This document shows, in pieces, positions 46,145-55,036 of a DNA stretch of 64,000 bases. Position numbers and translations under genes: made by a program. Position 1 is the stretch's first letter, and every line of letters starts with the position of its first letter. The notes under the pieces are model-generated. The model worked only from the letters and a program-made list of their open reading frames with translations, had not been told where the DNA came from and searched no databases. This DNA is from an uncultured Pelagibacteraceae bacterium (GTDB lineage Bacteria; Pseudomonadota; Alphaproteobacteria; Pelagibacterales; Pelagibacteraceae): positions 62,001-126,000 of the forward strand of contig CABYFB010000004.1 in the NCBI GenBank assembly GCA_902518165.1, given 5' to 3'.

Positions 46145-46759
46145 ATGCTTCCCTTAGACTTTATCCTTTTTTTACAGATCATTATTTTTATGTTTATAAC
46201 TCCTGGAACACCTAGAATTGTAATTATTTCTTACTCAATGAATTATGGTGTTCAAAAGTGTGTTTGGACTGCGTTAGGAGATGTAACTGCAAATATAATT
46301 CAGGCAACTCTTGTGATATTTGTTATTGGATCTTTTTTGTCAGACAATCCAACAATATTAAATACTTTAAAATGGTTAGGTATAGCGTACTTGACGTATC
46401 TTGCTTATGATATTTATAAATCGAGACCTAAAGATATAAACACAAAAGATATTTCAGATAAAAGTTTTTTTTCATTTTATAAAGATGGTTTTCTAGTTGC
46501 GGGAACAAGTCCTAAGGCTTGGATGTTTTTTCCGTTTATATTCCCACAATTTATTGATTTTAATTCTAATTATATTGTTCAATTTATAATTTTAATTACT
46601 ACATATGTCGTTTTAGATTTTTTATCTTTGGTTGGTTATGCAGTCTTAGCTAATAAGTTAATTGTTTGGATAAAAGCCAATCCTAAAATTATAAATACAA
46701 TTTCTGCTTGTGTAATTATTTTGATTGCAATAATTATTGCATTTACCCAACAATACTAG
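46145..46759 (+). CDS. LysE-family amino-acid exporter
   Basis: The 204-residue membrane protein has about six helices and the LysE/RhtB pattern: start LPLDFILFLQIIIFMFITPG, then GVQKCVWTALGD, GIAYLTYLAYDIYKS, and DGFLVAGTSPKAWMFF. Members export amino acids or their analogues. The Pro-Gly motif near residue 20 is kept (TPGTPR, normally TPGPN). The gene is alone and preceded by an unusual inverted repeat. Confidence 0.9.
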   Translation: MLPLDFILFLQIIIFMFITPGTPRIVIISYSMNYGVQKCVWTALGDVTANIIQATLVIFVIGSFLSDNPTILNTLKWLGIAYLTYLAYDIYKSRPKDINTKDISDKSFFSFYKDGFLVAGTSPKAWMFFPFIFPQFIDFNSNYIVQFIILITTYVVLDFLSLVGYAVLANKLIVWIKANPKIINTISACVIILIAIIIAFTQQY

Positions 46760-46843
46760 GTTATATTGCGCTACTACTCCCACTTGCAATTAAATAATTT
46801 TTGTTATTTATTCAACCTTTATTAATTAATTAAAGGGGAATAA

Positions 46844-48082
46844 ATGAAAATAAAAAACATTTTAATTACATTTGTTTCTGCAATAGCATTATTATTTTCA
46901 ACTTCAGTTGTATCATTTGCAAAAGTAGTTGGAGATAAAATTATTTTAGGTGCTGCAATCTCTTTAACTGGAAAATATTCATCTAATGGTGTTCATACTC
47001 AAAACGGCTATAACATGGCTGTTGATAGAATTAACAGCATGGGTGGAGTAAAAGTTGGAGGAAAAACTTATAAGTTTGACATTATTTATTATGATGATGA
47101 ATCAAATCCTAAGAGAGCAGCTCAGCTTGCAGAAAGATTAATCTCACAAGATAAAGTAGAGTTCATGCTTGGGCCATATAGTTCAGGTTTGACAAAAGCG
47201 ATTGCACCAGTAACTGAAAAATATGGTGTACCAATGGTTGAGGCTAACGGTGCTTCTAGATCTTTGTTCACGAAAGGTTACAAATATCTATTTGCGGTAT
47301 TAGCGCCAGCAAACTTGTATCTTGATGTAGCAATAAGAACAGCTGTTGAGTTAAATGGTGGCAAAGGTGTAAGAATAGCACAAGCTTTTGAGCAAGATGC
47401 ATTCTCGCAAGACGTAAGATTAGGTATTTTAGATGCCGCTAAAGAAACTGGATCTGAAATTATAATCGACGATAAACTTCCAAAAGAGCTTAATGATATG
47501 GCTGCTACATTAGTTAAAGTAAAACAAATGAAGCCAGATGTATTGGTTGTTTCAGGTCATACTAAAGGAGCTTTAACAGCTATAAGACAAATTTCAGAAA
47601 TGAAAGTTGATGTTCCAATGTTGGCAATGACACACTGTGATGCTGCAAAATTATCAAAGCAACATGGTAAAAACTCACAATATGCATTATGTGCTTCACA
47701 ATGGCATAAAACATTAACTTACAAAGATGATTTCTTTAAAGATGGTATGACATATGCGGCAGATTTTGAAAAAGAATTTGGCTATGATCCACCATATCAA
47801 TCTGCAGAGTCTTCAGCTGCATTGTTAGTATTTAAAGATGCTTTTGAAAGAGCAAATACTTTTGATCAGAAAAAAGTAAGAGATGCTCTTGCTGCAACTA
47901 ACATGCAAACATTTTATGGAAATATTAAATTTGCACCTGGTGGTCAAAATGTTGACAAACCAATGGTACTTTTCCAAGTAATGTGTGATGATGCTGGTAA
48001 GTGTGAAAATAAAGTTGTTGCTCCATTAAAATGGGCTTCAGCCGAATTAATACACCCAGTACCAAAGTGGTCTGAAAGATAA
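46844..48082 (+). CDS. livK: Amino-acid ABC transporter substrate-binding protein (LivK type), first set
   Basis: The 412-residue protein has a signal peptide (cut near SFA|KVVG) and a type I periplasmic binding fold: ILGAAISLTGKYSSNG, YDDESNPKRAAQLAERLI and FMLGPYSSGLTKAIAPV. It is the receptor of the first HAAT/branched-chain-type transporter. A strong terminator follows at 48095 before livH, so the receptor transcript should exceed that of the permease genes. A GGGG ribosome site lies before the ATG. Ligand not determinable. Confidence 0.94.
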   Translation: MKIKNILITFVSAIALLFSTSVVSFAKVVGDKIILGAAISLTGKYSSNGVHTQNGYNMAVDRINSMGGVKVGGKTYKFDIIYYDDESNPKRAAQLAERLISQDKVEFMLGPYSSGLTKAIAPVTEKYGVPMVEANGASRSLFTKGYKYLFAVLAPANLYLDVAIRTAVELNGGKGVRIAQAFEQDAFSQDVRLGILDAAKETGSEIIIDDKLPKELNDMAATLVKVKQMKPDVLVVSGHTKGALTAIRQISEMKVDVPMLAMTHCDAAKLSKQHGKNSQYALCASQWHKTLTYKDDFFKDGMTYAADFEKEFGYDPPYQSAESSAALLVFKDAFERANTFDQKKVRDALAATNMQTFYGNIKFAPGGQNVDKPMVLFQVMCDDAGKCENKVVAPLKWASAELIHPVPKWSER

Positions 48083-48094
48083 AAAAAAATAATT

Positions 48095-48124
48095 AAGCCC
48101 CCTATAAATAGGGGGCTTTTTTTT
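48095..48124 (+). terminator. Rho-independent terminator between livK and livH
   Basis: AAGCCCCCTA (48095-48104), a TAAA loop and TAGGGGGCTT (48109-48118) make a perfect 10-bp GC-rich stem. A run of eight T begins within the stem and ends at 48124. It lies inside the operon, so partial read-through probably sets the receptor-to-permease ratio. Confidence 0.93.
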
Positions 48125-48144
48125 ATAGAAATCAAAATTAAATT

Positions 48145-49038
48145 ATGGATTTTTTAGTCTTCCAATATCCAATGATAACCATTCAAGCATGTCTTGATGG
48201 ACTTTTACTTGGAATATTATTTGCATTAATTGCTTATGGAATGGCACTCCAATGGGGTGTTATGAATATAATTAACATTGCACAAGGAGACCTTGTTATA
48301 TTGGGTGGTTACATTGCATACTTTATGTATCTTTACGGAATTCATCCAGCTTGGGGAGTTATTGTTTCTCCTATAATTATGTATTTTGTTGGAATTGCAA
48401 TTTACAAACTTGTTATAAATAAAGTTGTCGATAGAGATCTGTTCATCTCAATATTGGCAACCTTTGGAATTAGCATTCTTTTTATGCAGTTAATGAACTT
48501 TGCATTTGGTGCAGATGTTGTATTGGCTAACTCAGGATATGGAACAACTATGTTATTTGATAATAATGTTGTTTTACCAAACTCTAAAATATTTTCTGCT
48601 TTTATCAGTATTGTCTTTGCAATTTGTTTAGTAGTTTATATGAAAAGATCAAAATTAGGTCGTGCTATTAGGGCAACAGCTCAAAATGCAAGAGCTGCAA
48701 AGATTTTAGGTGTTGATACTGAAAAAGTTTATGCAGCAACTTTTGGAATAAATGCAGCATTATGTGGTGTAGCAGGAGCTTTAATTTCAATAACTTTTAC
48801 AATTCATCCTTATATGGGATTACCATACACTATAAGATCATTTATGATTGTAATTGTTGCAGGATTAGGAAATTTACCTGGAGTAGCTATGTCAGGTATG
48901 GGATTAGGAATATTTGAAGAATTTGCAGATTACATTCTTGGCACAGAATTTAGAATTGGTTCAGTATTTTTATTATTAGTTTTAATTTTAGTTTACAGAA
49001 GATTTAAACTTTCAAGAAAGAGAGAGTATTTAAAATGA
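48145..49038 (+). CDS. livH: Branched-chain-type ABC permease LivH, first set
   Basis: The 297-residue permease has about eight helices and the LivH blocks YGMALQWGVMNIINIAQGDL, RAIRATAQNARAAKILGVDT and VVIVAGLGNLPGVAMSGM. It forms the channel with LivM. The stop overlaps the start of a 60-codon gene in an ATGA junction. Confidence 0.94.
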   Translation: MDFLVFQYPMITIQACLDGLLLGILFALIAYGMALQWGVMNIINIAQGDLVILGGYIAYFMYLYGIHPAWGVIVSPIIMYFVGIAIYKLVINKVVDRDLFISILATFGISILFMQLMNFAFGADVVLANSGYGTTMLFDNNVVLPNSKIFSAFISIVFAICLVVYMKRSKLGRAIRATAQNARAAKILGVDTEKVYAATFGINAALCGVAGALISITFTIHPYMGLPYTIRSFMIVIVAGLGNLPGVAMSGMGLGIFEEFADYILGTEFRIGSVFLLLVLILVYRRFKLSRKREYLK

Positions 49039-49217
49039 GAAAAGCTAAAATTAAGGATGATAATGGCAAATTGATAGAAGTGGATATTGTAAAATTTAAA
49101 AAACATTTAGATCAATATCATTCAACAGGATCTAGTCTTCATGAAGAAAATGGACATTATTTTACAGTTGATAAAGATTTTAGAGATAAAATAGAGATTT
49201 TATATGAACAAAAATAG
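49035..49217 (+). CDS. Small soluble protein between livH and livM, unknown
   Basis: The 60-residue protein starts in the ATGA overlap with livH and ends 14 bp inside livM. The product is charged and soluble (MRKAKIKDDNGKLIEVDIVK...), with no membrane helix or signal. Tight coupling to both permease genes argues for a real gene with a role in this transporter. I do not recognise the family. The frame is not an artefact of either neighbour, because the middle 165 bp belong to neither. Confidence 0.72.
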   Translation: MRKAKIKDDNGKLIEVDIVKFKKHLDQYHSTGSSLHEENGHYFTVDKDFRDKIEILYEQK

Positions 49218-50256
49218 TTGGATTTTATACATAGGAATTTTGGTATTTGGTTTAGTTGCACCATTTATTTTTCCAGCATTTAAGGTTCAATTATCAATTC
49301 TATGTGTATTGATTGTTCTAGCAACTACTTGGAATATCCAAGGTGGTGAAATGGGCTACAATACATTTGGAAATATTCTTTTTTATGGTTTGGGAATGTA
49401 TCTTTGTGCATCCGTTCAAGTTGGTATGTTCTTTCCATTAGCTGAGTGGACTGAAAGCGGTGGTGAAAAAACTTTCGTTCACACACCTTCGCAATTCTTT
49501 CAAGGCATGGCAGCTGGCCTGGTAGTTGCCGCTGTTGTTCCTACAATAGTTGCAGGATTAATTGGTTATGCAATTTTGGGATTGAGAGGTCATTACTTTG
49601 CTATTTGTACTTTAGGTTTAGGAGTTGCAGCTGGAGAAATTTCCGGTGGTATTGAAATTATTGGAGCTGGACAGGGTTTTACCACTCCTCCTTTTCCAAA
49701 TATAGGAGGTCTTGAGGCAAGAGGTGAATTTTTTTATTTTTTAAGTTTTGGAGCACTTGTATTAACTTTTATTGCTGTAAGAGCAATTTACACAACAAGG
49801 TTTAGATTAATTCTTAATGCAATTAGAGATAATGAAGACAAAGCTGAAGCAATGGGAATTGAGACTATGAAATACAAAATAACTGGATGGATGATTTCAG
49901 CTTTCTTTTGTGGTCTTGCAGGAGGAATAATGGGAGGTCTAGTTGGTTATATCGACTCAACAGATGTTGCATTCGACGGGAGAGAGATGGGTGTTTTTAT
50001 GGTTTTAATGGCAATCCTTGGAGGTAAGGGAACTCTATGGGGCCCAATTATTGGTGCAACTTTATTTCACTTTTTTAAAGAGGGTTTTTGGACATTCTTC
50101 CTAGGTTGGCAGTATGTTGCGTTAGGAGTTTTAATCGTAGTGATAGTAATTTATTTCCCAGAGGGATTAATGGGATGGTTAAGAGAAAAATATCCAGAAA
50201 GATTTGGTGAAGTTGTCGATGAAGCTGATCGAAAAGCGCAGGTAGAGTTAAAATGA
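49204..50256 (+). CDS. livM: Branched-chain-type ABC permease LivM, first set
   Basis: The 350-residue permease contains LivM blocks LRGHYFAICTLGLGVAAGEI, LNAIRDNEDKAEAMGIET and MAILGGKGTLWGPIIGATLF. It pairs with LivH. It overlaps the 60-codon gene by 14 bp and livG by 4 bp. The C-terminal tail is charged. Confidence 0.93.
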   Translation: MNKNSWILYIGILVFGLVAPFIFPAFKVQLSILCVLIVLATTWNIQGGEMGYNTFGNILFYGLGMYLCASVQVGMFFPLAEWTESGGEKTFVHTPSQFFQGMAAGLVVAAVVPTIVAGLIGYAILGLRGHYFAICTLGLGVAAGEISGGIEIIGAGQGFTTPPFPNIGGLEARGEFFYFLSFGALVLTFIAVRAIYTTRFRLILNAIRDNEDKAEAMGIETMKYKITGWMISAFFCGLAGGIMGGLVGYIDSTDVAFDGREMGVFMVLMAILGGKGTLWGPIIGATLFHFFKEGFWTFFLGWQYVALGVLIVVIVIYFPEGLMGWLREKYPERFGEVVDEADRKAQVELK

Positions 50257-50993
50257 GTATTTTAGAGGTCAACAATGTAAGTAAATCATTTGGTGGTGTT
50301 AAAGCTAATGTTGATATTTCTATGTCAGTTGAAAAAGGGAAAATAGTAGGACTAATAGGACCTAATGGATCAGGAAAAACTACTTTATTTAATTCAATAG
50401 TTGGAACTTATCCAATAGATAATGGTTCAATTAAGTTTAATGGAAAAGAAGTTTCAGAATTACCTGTTCCAGTAATTGCAAAACTGGGATTATTAAGAAC
50501 ATTTCAACAAACTAGAATTTATGGAAAATTAAATTGTGTAGATAACATGCTTATCAGTCACAAAGGCAGTGATGAAAGTTTGTTTAAAATTTTCTCTAAA
50601 ATTCCAAAGGAGCTCACAGAAAAAGCAGAAAACTTACTTAATTTTGTTGGATTGTATCAAAAAAGAAAACTCAGAGCAGGCGACTTATCTTTTGGACAAC
50701 AAAAGTTATTAGAACTTGCAATGGCACTAATGAATGAGCCAGAAATGCTATTATTAGATGAGCCAACAGCAGGTATAAATCCTACTTTAATTAATGGAAT
50801 TATTGATAGACTAATCAAAGTTAATCAAGATTTTGGAATAACATTACTTGTTATTGAGCACAATATGAGAGTAATTATGCAATTAGCTGAAGACATATTT
50901 TGTCTTGCTCACGGCAAAATGCTTGCAAATGGCACTCCAGAAGAGATTAAAAATGACAAAAGAGTAGTTGATGCATATTTGGGGGCCCAATAA
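50253..50993 (+). CDS. livG: ABC ATPase LivG, first set
   Basis: The 246-residue ATPase has Walker A GPNGSGKTTLFNSIVG, a Q-loop FQQTR, signature LSFGQQKLLELAMAL and Walker B MLLLDEPTAGINPTL. The His switch is in VIEHNMRVIMQLA. The signature is SFGQQ instead of SGGQQ. It powers amino-acid uptake with LivF. Overlaps livM by 4 bp and livF by one base. Confidence 0.93.
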   Translation: MSILEVNNVSKSFGGVKANVDISMSVEKGKIVGLIGPNGSGKTTLFNSIVGTYPIDNGSIKFNGKEVSELPVPVIAKLGLLRTFQQTRIYGKLNCVDNMLISHKGSDESLFKIFSKIPKELTEKAENLLNFVGLYQKRKLRAGDLSFGQQKLLELAMALMNEPEMLLLDEPTAGINPTLINGIIDRLIKVNQDFGITLLVIEHNMRVIMQLAEDIFCLAHGKMLANGTPEEIKNDKRVVDAYLGAQ

Positions 50994-51778
50994 TGTCTAA
51001 TCAATATGAAGTTTTAGGAAAAGCACCTGGTGCAGAAGATTTAAAAAACTTATCTTCTGAAGATATTCATTTAACAATAAAAAATTTGAACGCTGGATAT
51101 GGTAAAATGGAGATTTTACATAATTTTGATTTATTTGTAAGCAAAGCACAATCATTATGTTTAATTGGTCCTAATGGAGCAGGCAAATCAACAATACTTC
51201 ATTCTATATATGGATTTACGAATATTTTTTCCGGTAAAATAGAAATTGATGGAAAAGAAATAACAAATTTAACTCCAGCTGAAAAATTAAAGTCAGTTGG
51301 TATAGCTTATATTCTGCAAGATAATTCAGTTTTTCCAGATATGACTGTTGAGGAAAATTTGTTAATGGGTGGTTTTATCAAAGATAAAACAGAAGAATCA
51401 TATCAAGAAGCAGAAAAGATTTTAGATAAATATGAAAGATTAAGGAATAGAAGAAATCAACCGGCAAAAGTATTATCAGGTGGAGAAAGAAGATTATTAG
51501 AAATATCTAGAGCTTTAGTAATGAAACCTTCTGTTCTATTAGTTGATGAGCCTTCTATTGGATTGGAGCCAAGATATATTGATATGGTATTTGAAATTTT
51601 GGGAGACTTACAAAAAAATGAAAAGAAAACAATTATTCTAGTTGAGCAAAATGCCAAAAAAGGTTTAGAGTTTTCTGATATTGGATATGTATTAGTATCT
51701 GGCCAAACGGCAATAGCCGGAAGAGGTGATGATTTACTTAAAAATGATGATGTTGGACGTCTATTCCTAGGCGGATGA
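50993..51778 (+). CDS. livF: ABC ATPase LivF, first set
   Basis: The 261-residue ATPase has an extra N-terminal stretch of about 30 residues before the ATPase core. It has Walker A GPNGAGKSTILHSIYG, signature LSGGERRLLEISRAL, Walker B VLLVDEPSIGLEPRYI and an ending VSGQTAIAGRGDDLL typical of LivF. It overlaps azlC by 4 bp. Confidence 0.93.
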   Translation: MSNQYEVLGKAPGAEDLKNLSSEDIHLTIKNLNAGYGKMEILHNFDLFVSKAQSLCLIGPNGAGKSTILHSIYGFTNIFSGKIEIDGKEITNLTPAEKLKSVGIAYILQDNSVFPDMTVEENLLMGGFIKDKTEESYQEAEKILDKYERLRNRRNQPAKVLSGGERRLLEISRALVMKPSVLLVDEPSIGLEPRYIDMVFEILGDLQKNEKKTIILVEQNAKKGLEFSDIGYVLVSGQTAIAGRGDDLLKNDDVGRLFLGG

Positions 51779-52479
51779 TTAATTCAAAATATTTTTTTAA
51801 AGGAATTCTTTGTGCAAAAGAATTCGATAGTCCTGCAATTGCTCTTGGTTTAAGCTTTTTAGCAATTGGTGCTTTATTAAAAAATTTAGGTTTTACAATT
51901 CAAGAAAGTATTTTTTCTACCTTTTTAACTTATGCATTACCTGGCTCGCTTGTGATGGCAGAATCGATTTTGATTGGCGTTTCGTTACTAAATTTATTTT
52001 TTGCAGTTTGGTTAGTTAATGCAAGATTGTATCCGATGACTGTATCTTTAATGCCATTGTTAAAGCACCAAAGTCAACCAAGATGGAAGTATTATCTTTC
52101 ATGTCATTTTGTTGCAGTATCTTCGTGGTTAATTCTTAAAAATAATTATAAAGATATTGAAAAAAAATATAGAGTCGATTTTTGGATAGGAATTGGAACT
52201 GCAACTTGGTTGATAGCAATTTTTTCAACTATCTTAGGTTATTACTCTGCTGATTTCTTAAATAGAGAAATGATGATTGGATTAGCTATAATTAATCCAA
52301 TTTATTTTACTTGCACAATGATAGGAGTGATGAAGTCTATACAATTAAATGTTTCAATAATTTTAGGAGCTATCTTAGGACCTTTATTTTATTTTATCAG
52401 TCCTGATTGGTGTGTTTTGATTGGCGGGTTTGTAGCTGGAACTGTTGCTTTCGTAATTGGAGAGAAAAATGTCAGCTAA
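51775..52479 (+). CDS. azlC: AzlC-family branched-chain amino-acid exporter subunit
   Basis: The 234-residue membrane protein has about seven helices with AzlC blocks SPAIALGLSFLAIGALLKNL, FFAVWLVNARLYPMTVSLMP and IGIGTATWLIAIFSTILGYY. AzlCD-type pairs export branched-chain amino acids and analogues. It lies 4 bp inside livF, so export and import systems are coupled in one operon. It overlaps azlD by 11 bp. Confidence 0.9.
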   Translation: MINSKYFFKGILCAKEFDSPAIALGLSFLAIGALLKNLGFTIQESIFSTFLTYALPGSLVMAESILIGVSLLNLFFAVWLVNARLYPMTVSLMPLLKHQSQPRWKYYLSCHFVAVSSWLILKNNYKDIEKKYRVDFWIGIGTATWLIAIFSTILGYYSADFLNREMMIGLAIINPIYFTCTMIGVMKSIQLNVSIILGAILGPLFYFISPDWCVLIGGFVAGTVAFVIGEKNVS

Positions 52480-52795
52480 TATTGTTTTAATAATAGTTAT
52501 TACATCTTTAGCTACTTATATCTCTAGGTTTTTAGGAGCTTTTACATCTGAAATAATAGATGAAAATACTAAAATTTATAGGTGGTTTAATTATTTAGCT
52601 TATTCGACATTGGCTGCTTTAATTTCTAGGATGATAATATTTCCAGCTGGTGCACTTTCTGACAGTAATTATTTGTCTAGATTTATTGTTGTACTTTTTG
52701 CAATAATAATTTTTAAATTAACTAGAAATAATTTAGTTTACCCAACTTTATTCTCTGCTATCATAATGTTTTTATTAAGTAACTTTACGATATAA
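52469..52795 (+). CDS. azlD: AzlD-family small exporter subunit
   Basis: The 108-residue protein has about four membrane helices and the AzlD pattern ITSLATYISRFLGAF. ATG 52469 has a GGAGAG ribosome site; the in-frame TTG at 52457 is less likely. It acts with AzlC as a two-part permease. The following pentapeptide gene starts directly after its stop codon. Confidence 0.88.
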   Translation: MSANIVLIIVITSLATYISRFLGAFTSEIIDENTKIYRWFNYLAYSTLAALISRMIIFPAGALSDSNYLSRFIVVLFAIIIFKLTRNNLVYPTLFSAIIMFLLSNFTI

Positions 52796-53302
52796 ATGAA
52801 AAAAATTATTCTACTATTGTTATTGATTTTAATTCCAGGTATTTCACAAGCAGCATGTGATGATCCTTTAACTGATGGTGTTGATTATACCAATTGTAGA
52901 TTTTCAGATGGACAAGATTTGCAAGGTAGCTATTTGCCTAACTCAAATTTATCATTTGCAAGTTTTATACAAGTTAATTTTGATAAAAGTATTATGATGA
53001 ATTCAAATTTATCATTTGGAACTTTTCCAGAGTCAACATTTGTTAGAGCCAACTTATATGAGTCAACTTTAGTTGGTGGAAATTTTGAAAAAGCTAATTT
53101 TACCGGAGCCAATATGACAAGAGTTGATTTTATGGGCTCAACATTAATTGAAGCAAATTTTCAAAATGCAAATCTAATGGAAGCTAATTTTACCTCATCA
53201 AATATGACCAATGCTAATTTTGATGGAGCAAATTTAATTGGAGCAACATGGACTAATGGTGAAACATGTGGACCAAATTCAATTGGAGTTTGTAACAAAT
53301 AA
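52796..53302 (+). CDS. Exported pentapeptide-repeat protein
   Basis: The 168-residue protein has a signal peptide (cut near SQA|ACDD) and about 18 tandem pentapeptide repeats of the A(N/D)LXX type, e.g. EKANFTGANMTRVDF. Cysteines flank the repeat stack near both ends. The fold is a right-handed quadrilateral helix. Export to the periplasm is unusual for a gene in an amino-acid operon. Function unknown. Start codon is flush with the azlD stop. Confidence 0.88.
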   Translation: MKKIILLLLLILIPGISQAACDDPLTDGVDYTNCRFSDGQDLQGSYLPNSNLSFASFIQVNFDKSIMMNSNLSFGTFPESTFVRANLYESTLVGGNFEKANFTGANMTRVDFMGSTLIEANFQNANLMEANFTSSNMTNANFDGANLIGATWTNGETCGPNSIGVCNK

Positions 53303-53307
53303 TTATA

Positions 53308-54228
53308 ATGGATAGCTTAGACACTATTCAAGGGTTTGATATTTCATTTAGTGATTATTCCAAAAGAATAATCAATATTAAAATTGAAGATGAAATTATA
53401 GATAAACTAATATTTCCTTTTAAAAAATTTGATATTACAGCTCTTGAATATAAACCTTTTACTAGATTTACACTTGCAAAATCTTTAGATGATTCAACAG
53501 GTGGAAAGCTAGGAAAATTTATAAACTCTATATTGAGAGATAGAGACACAGGTTGTTTCATAATAGGACCTAAAAATAAATCCAAAAAAATTGATAACAA
53601 TTTTCTGATTAAACTATCAACAGCTGTAACACACTTACTAGGTAATCCAAATTTTGATTCAATGGCTGGAAAATATTATGCGAGATTTCATGTTAAACAT
53701 GAGGACAATAGCGACTCATATCTTAGAAAAGCATATACTAATATGGATCTTCATACTGATGGAACTTACGTTAAAGAAAAAACTGATTGGTTATTAATGT
53801 TAAAAATGGAAGAAGAAAATGTTCAAGGAGGTGAAACTGCAATGTTACACCTTGATGATTGGGAACATTTAGATAGCTTAACTAATGATAAAGTTGGAAA
53901 ACAAAACTTTATATGGGGTTCTCCAAAAAGTAAAAATGTTGATTACAAGGTGGAACATCCTGTTTTTTCAGAAGACGAAAATGGGAAACCACAAATTTCT
54001 TATATAGATCAATTTCCTGAGCCTAAAAATATGGAACAAGGGCTATTTCTACAAAAATTATCAGACTCATTAGAGGGAAGTCAAAAAAAGATTGTAATGC
54101 CTTTACCAGTTGGCTTTTCAGTAGTTGCAAATAACTATTTCTGGCTTCATGGTAGAAAACCATTTGTAGAAAATAAAAAATTATCAAGAGAATTACTAAG
54201 AATTAGAGGTTCTTTTTTTACTAATTAA
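53308..54228 (+). CDS. glaH: Glutarate 2-hydroxylase (GlaH/CsiD-like Fe/2-oxoglutarate enzyme)
   Basis: The 306-residue protein has the iron facial triad His149 and Asp151 (in NMDLHTDGTYVKE) and His281 (in YFWLHGRKPFV). It then has the 2-oxoglutarate Arg in the SRELLRIRGSFF region. The block NVQGGETAMLHLDDWEHL is the GlaH/CsiD signature and distinguishes it from TauD. GlaH turns glutarate plus 2-oxoglutarate and oxygen into 2-hydroxyglutarate and succinate, a step in lysine breakdown. No lhgO gene is adjacent. It sits 5 bp after the pentapeptide gene. Confidence 0.85.
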   Translation: MDSLDTIQGFDISFSDYSKRIINIKIEDEIIDKLIFPFKKFDITALEYKPFTRFTLAKSLDDSTGGKLGKFINSILRDRDTGCFIIGPKNKSKKIDNNFLIKLSTAVTHLLGNPNFDSMAGKYYARFHVKHEDNSDSYLRKAYTNMDLHTDGTYVKEKTDWLLMLKMEEENVQGGETAMLHLDDWEHLDSLTNDKVGKQNFIWGSPKSKNVDYKVEHPVFSEDENGKPQISYIDQFPEPKNMEQGLFLQKLSDSLEGSQKKIVMPLPVGFSVVANNYFWLHGRKPFVENKKLSRELLRIRGSFFTN

Positions 54229-54261
54229 TTAATTTTAGTGATAATAATCACTTAGTTTATC

Positions 54262-55035
54262 ATGAAAATCGGATTTATTGGTACAGGACATATCTCAAAA
54301 TCAGTAATCAATGGAATACTGGGATCAAAATTAAAAATTAATAAAATAATTGTTTCAAAGAGAAATTCAAAAATTTCAAGTGAACTTAAAAGAAAAAGTA
54401 AAAAGATAAAAATATCTACTGATAATCAGGATATTATAAATCAATCAAATTGGGTTTTTTTAGCAGTTACACCAACGATTGGAAAAATTATTCTTCCAAA
54501 ACTAAAATTTAAAAAAGGTCAAACGATAATAAGTTTTATATCAACTATAAAAATGACTGAATTAAAAAAATATATTAAAGTTAAAACTAAGATTATTAGA
54601 GCAATTCCTTTGCCTCCAATTTCTCTTAGAAAAGGACCAGTACCAATTTTTCCACCAGATAAACAAGTTAGAAATTTTTTTAATAAGCTTGGCACATCTG
54701 TAGAAATCAAAAATGAAAACCTATCACTAAATTTTTGGTCAACTTCATCAATGATGGCACCATTTTATGAATTACTACAAACTCTGAGTGAATGGTTAGT
54801 AAAAAGGGGAATTAATAGAAGTGACTCTCAAAAGTATATTACCTCGTTATTTATTGCTTTATCTGAGGATGCAAAAATTAATTCAAATAAGGATTTAAAA
54901 GTACTTGTTAAAAATTCACAAACTCCAAAAGGTTTAAATGAGCAAGCTGTTAAAGAATTAAGAAAGCTTGGATTTTATAAATCTCTCAATAAAACAGCAA
55001 ATAGCGTCTTAAATAGATTAAAAAAAAGTAAGTAA
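54262..55035 (+). CDS. Pyrroline-5-carboxylate-reductase-like protein
   Basis: The 257-residue protein has an N-terminal NAD(P) motif MKIGFIGTGHISKSVINGIL and the P5CR block IIRAIPLPPISLRKGPVPIF. In canonical ProC this reads RAMPNTP with G and the dimer domain is better conserved. Here the latter half is divergent and lysine-rich. It may be a reductase of a different imino acid. The neighbour order (glaH, this gene, livG2) suggests amino-acid breakdown linked to the transporters. Confidence 0.75.
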   Translation: MKIGFIGTGHISKSVINGILGSKLKINKIIVSKRNSKISSELKRKSKKIKISTDNQDIINQSNWVFLAVTPTIGKIILPKLKFKKGQTIISFISTIKMTELKKYIKVKTKIIRAIPLPPISLRKGPVPIFPPDKQVRNFFNKLGTSVEIKNENLSLNFWSTSSMMAPFYELLQTLSEWLVKRGINRSDSQKYITSLFIALSEDAKINSNKDLKVLVKNSQTPKGLNEQAVKELRKLGFYKSLNKTANSVLNRLKKSK

Positions 55036-55036
55036 A

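Noticed and set aside
53308-54228. Assignment as TauD-type taurine dioxygenase
   Set aside because: The iron triad alone would fit, but the block around MLHLDDWEHL is specific for GlaH/CsiD.
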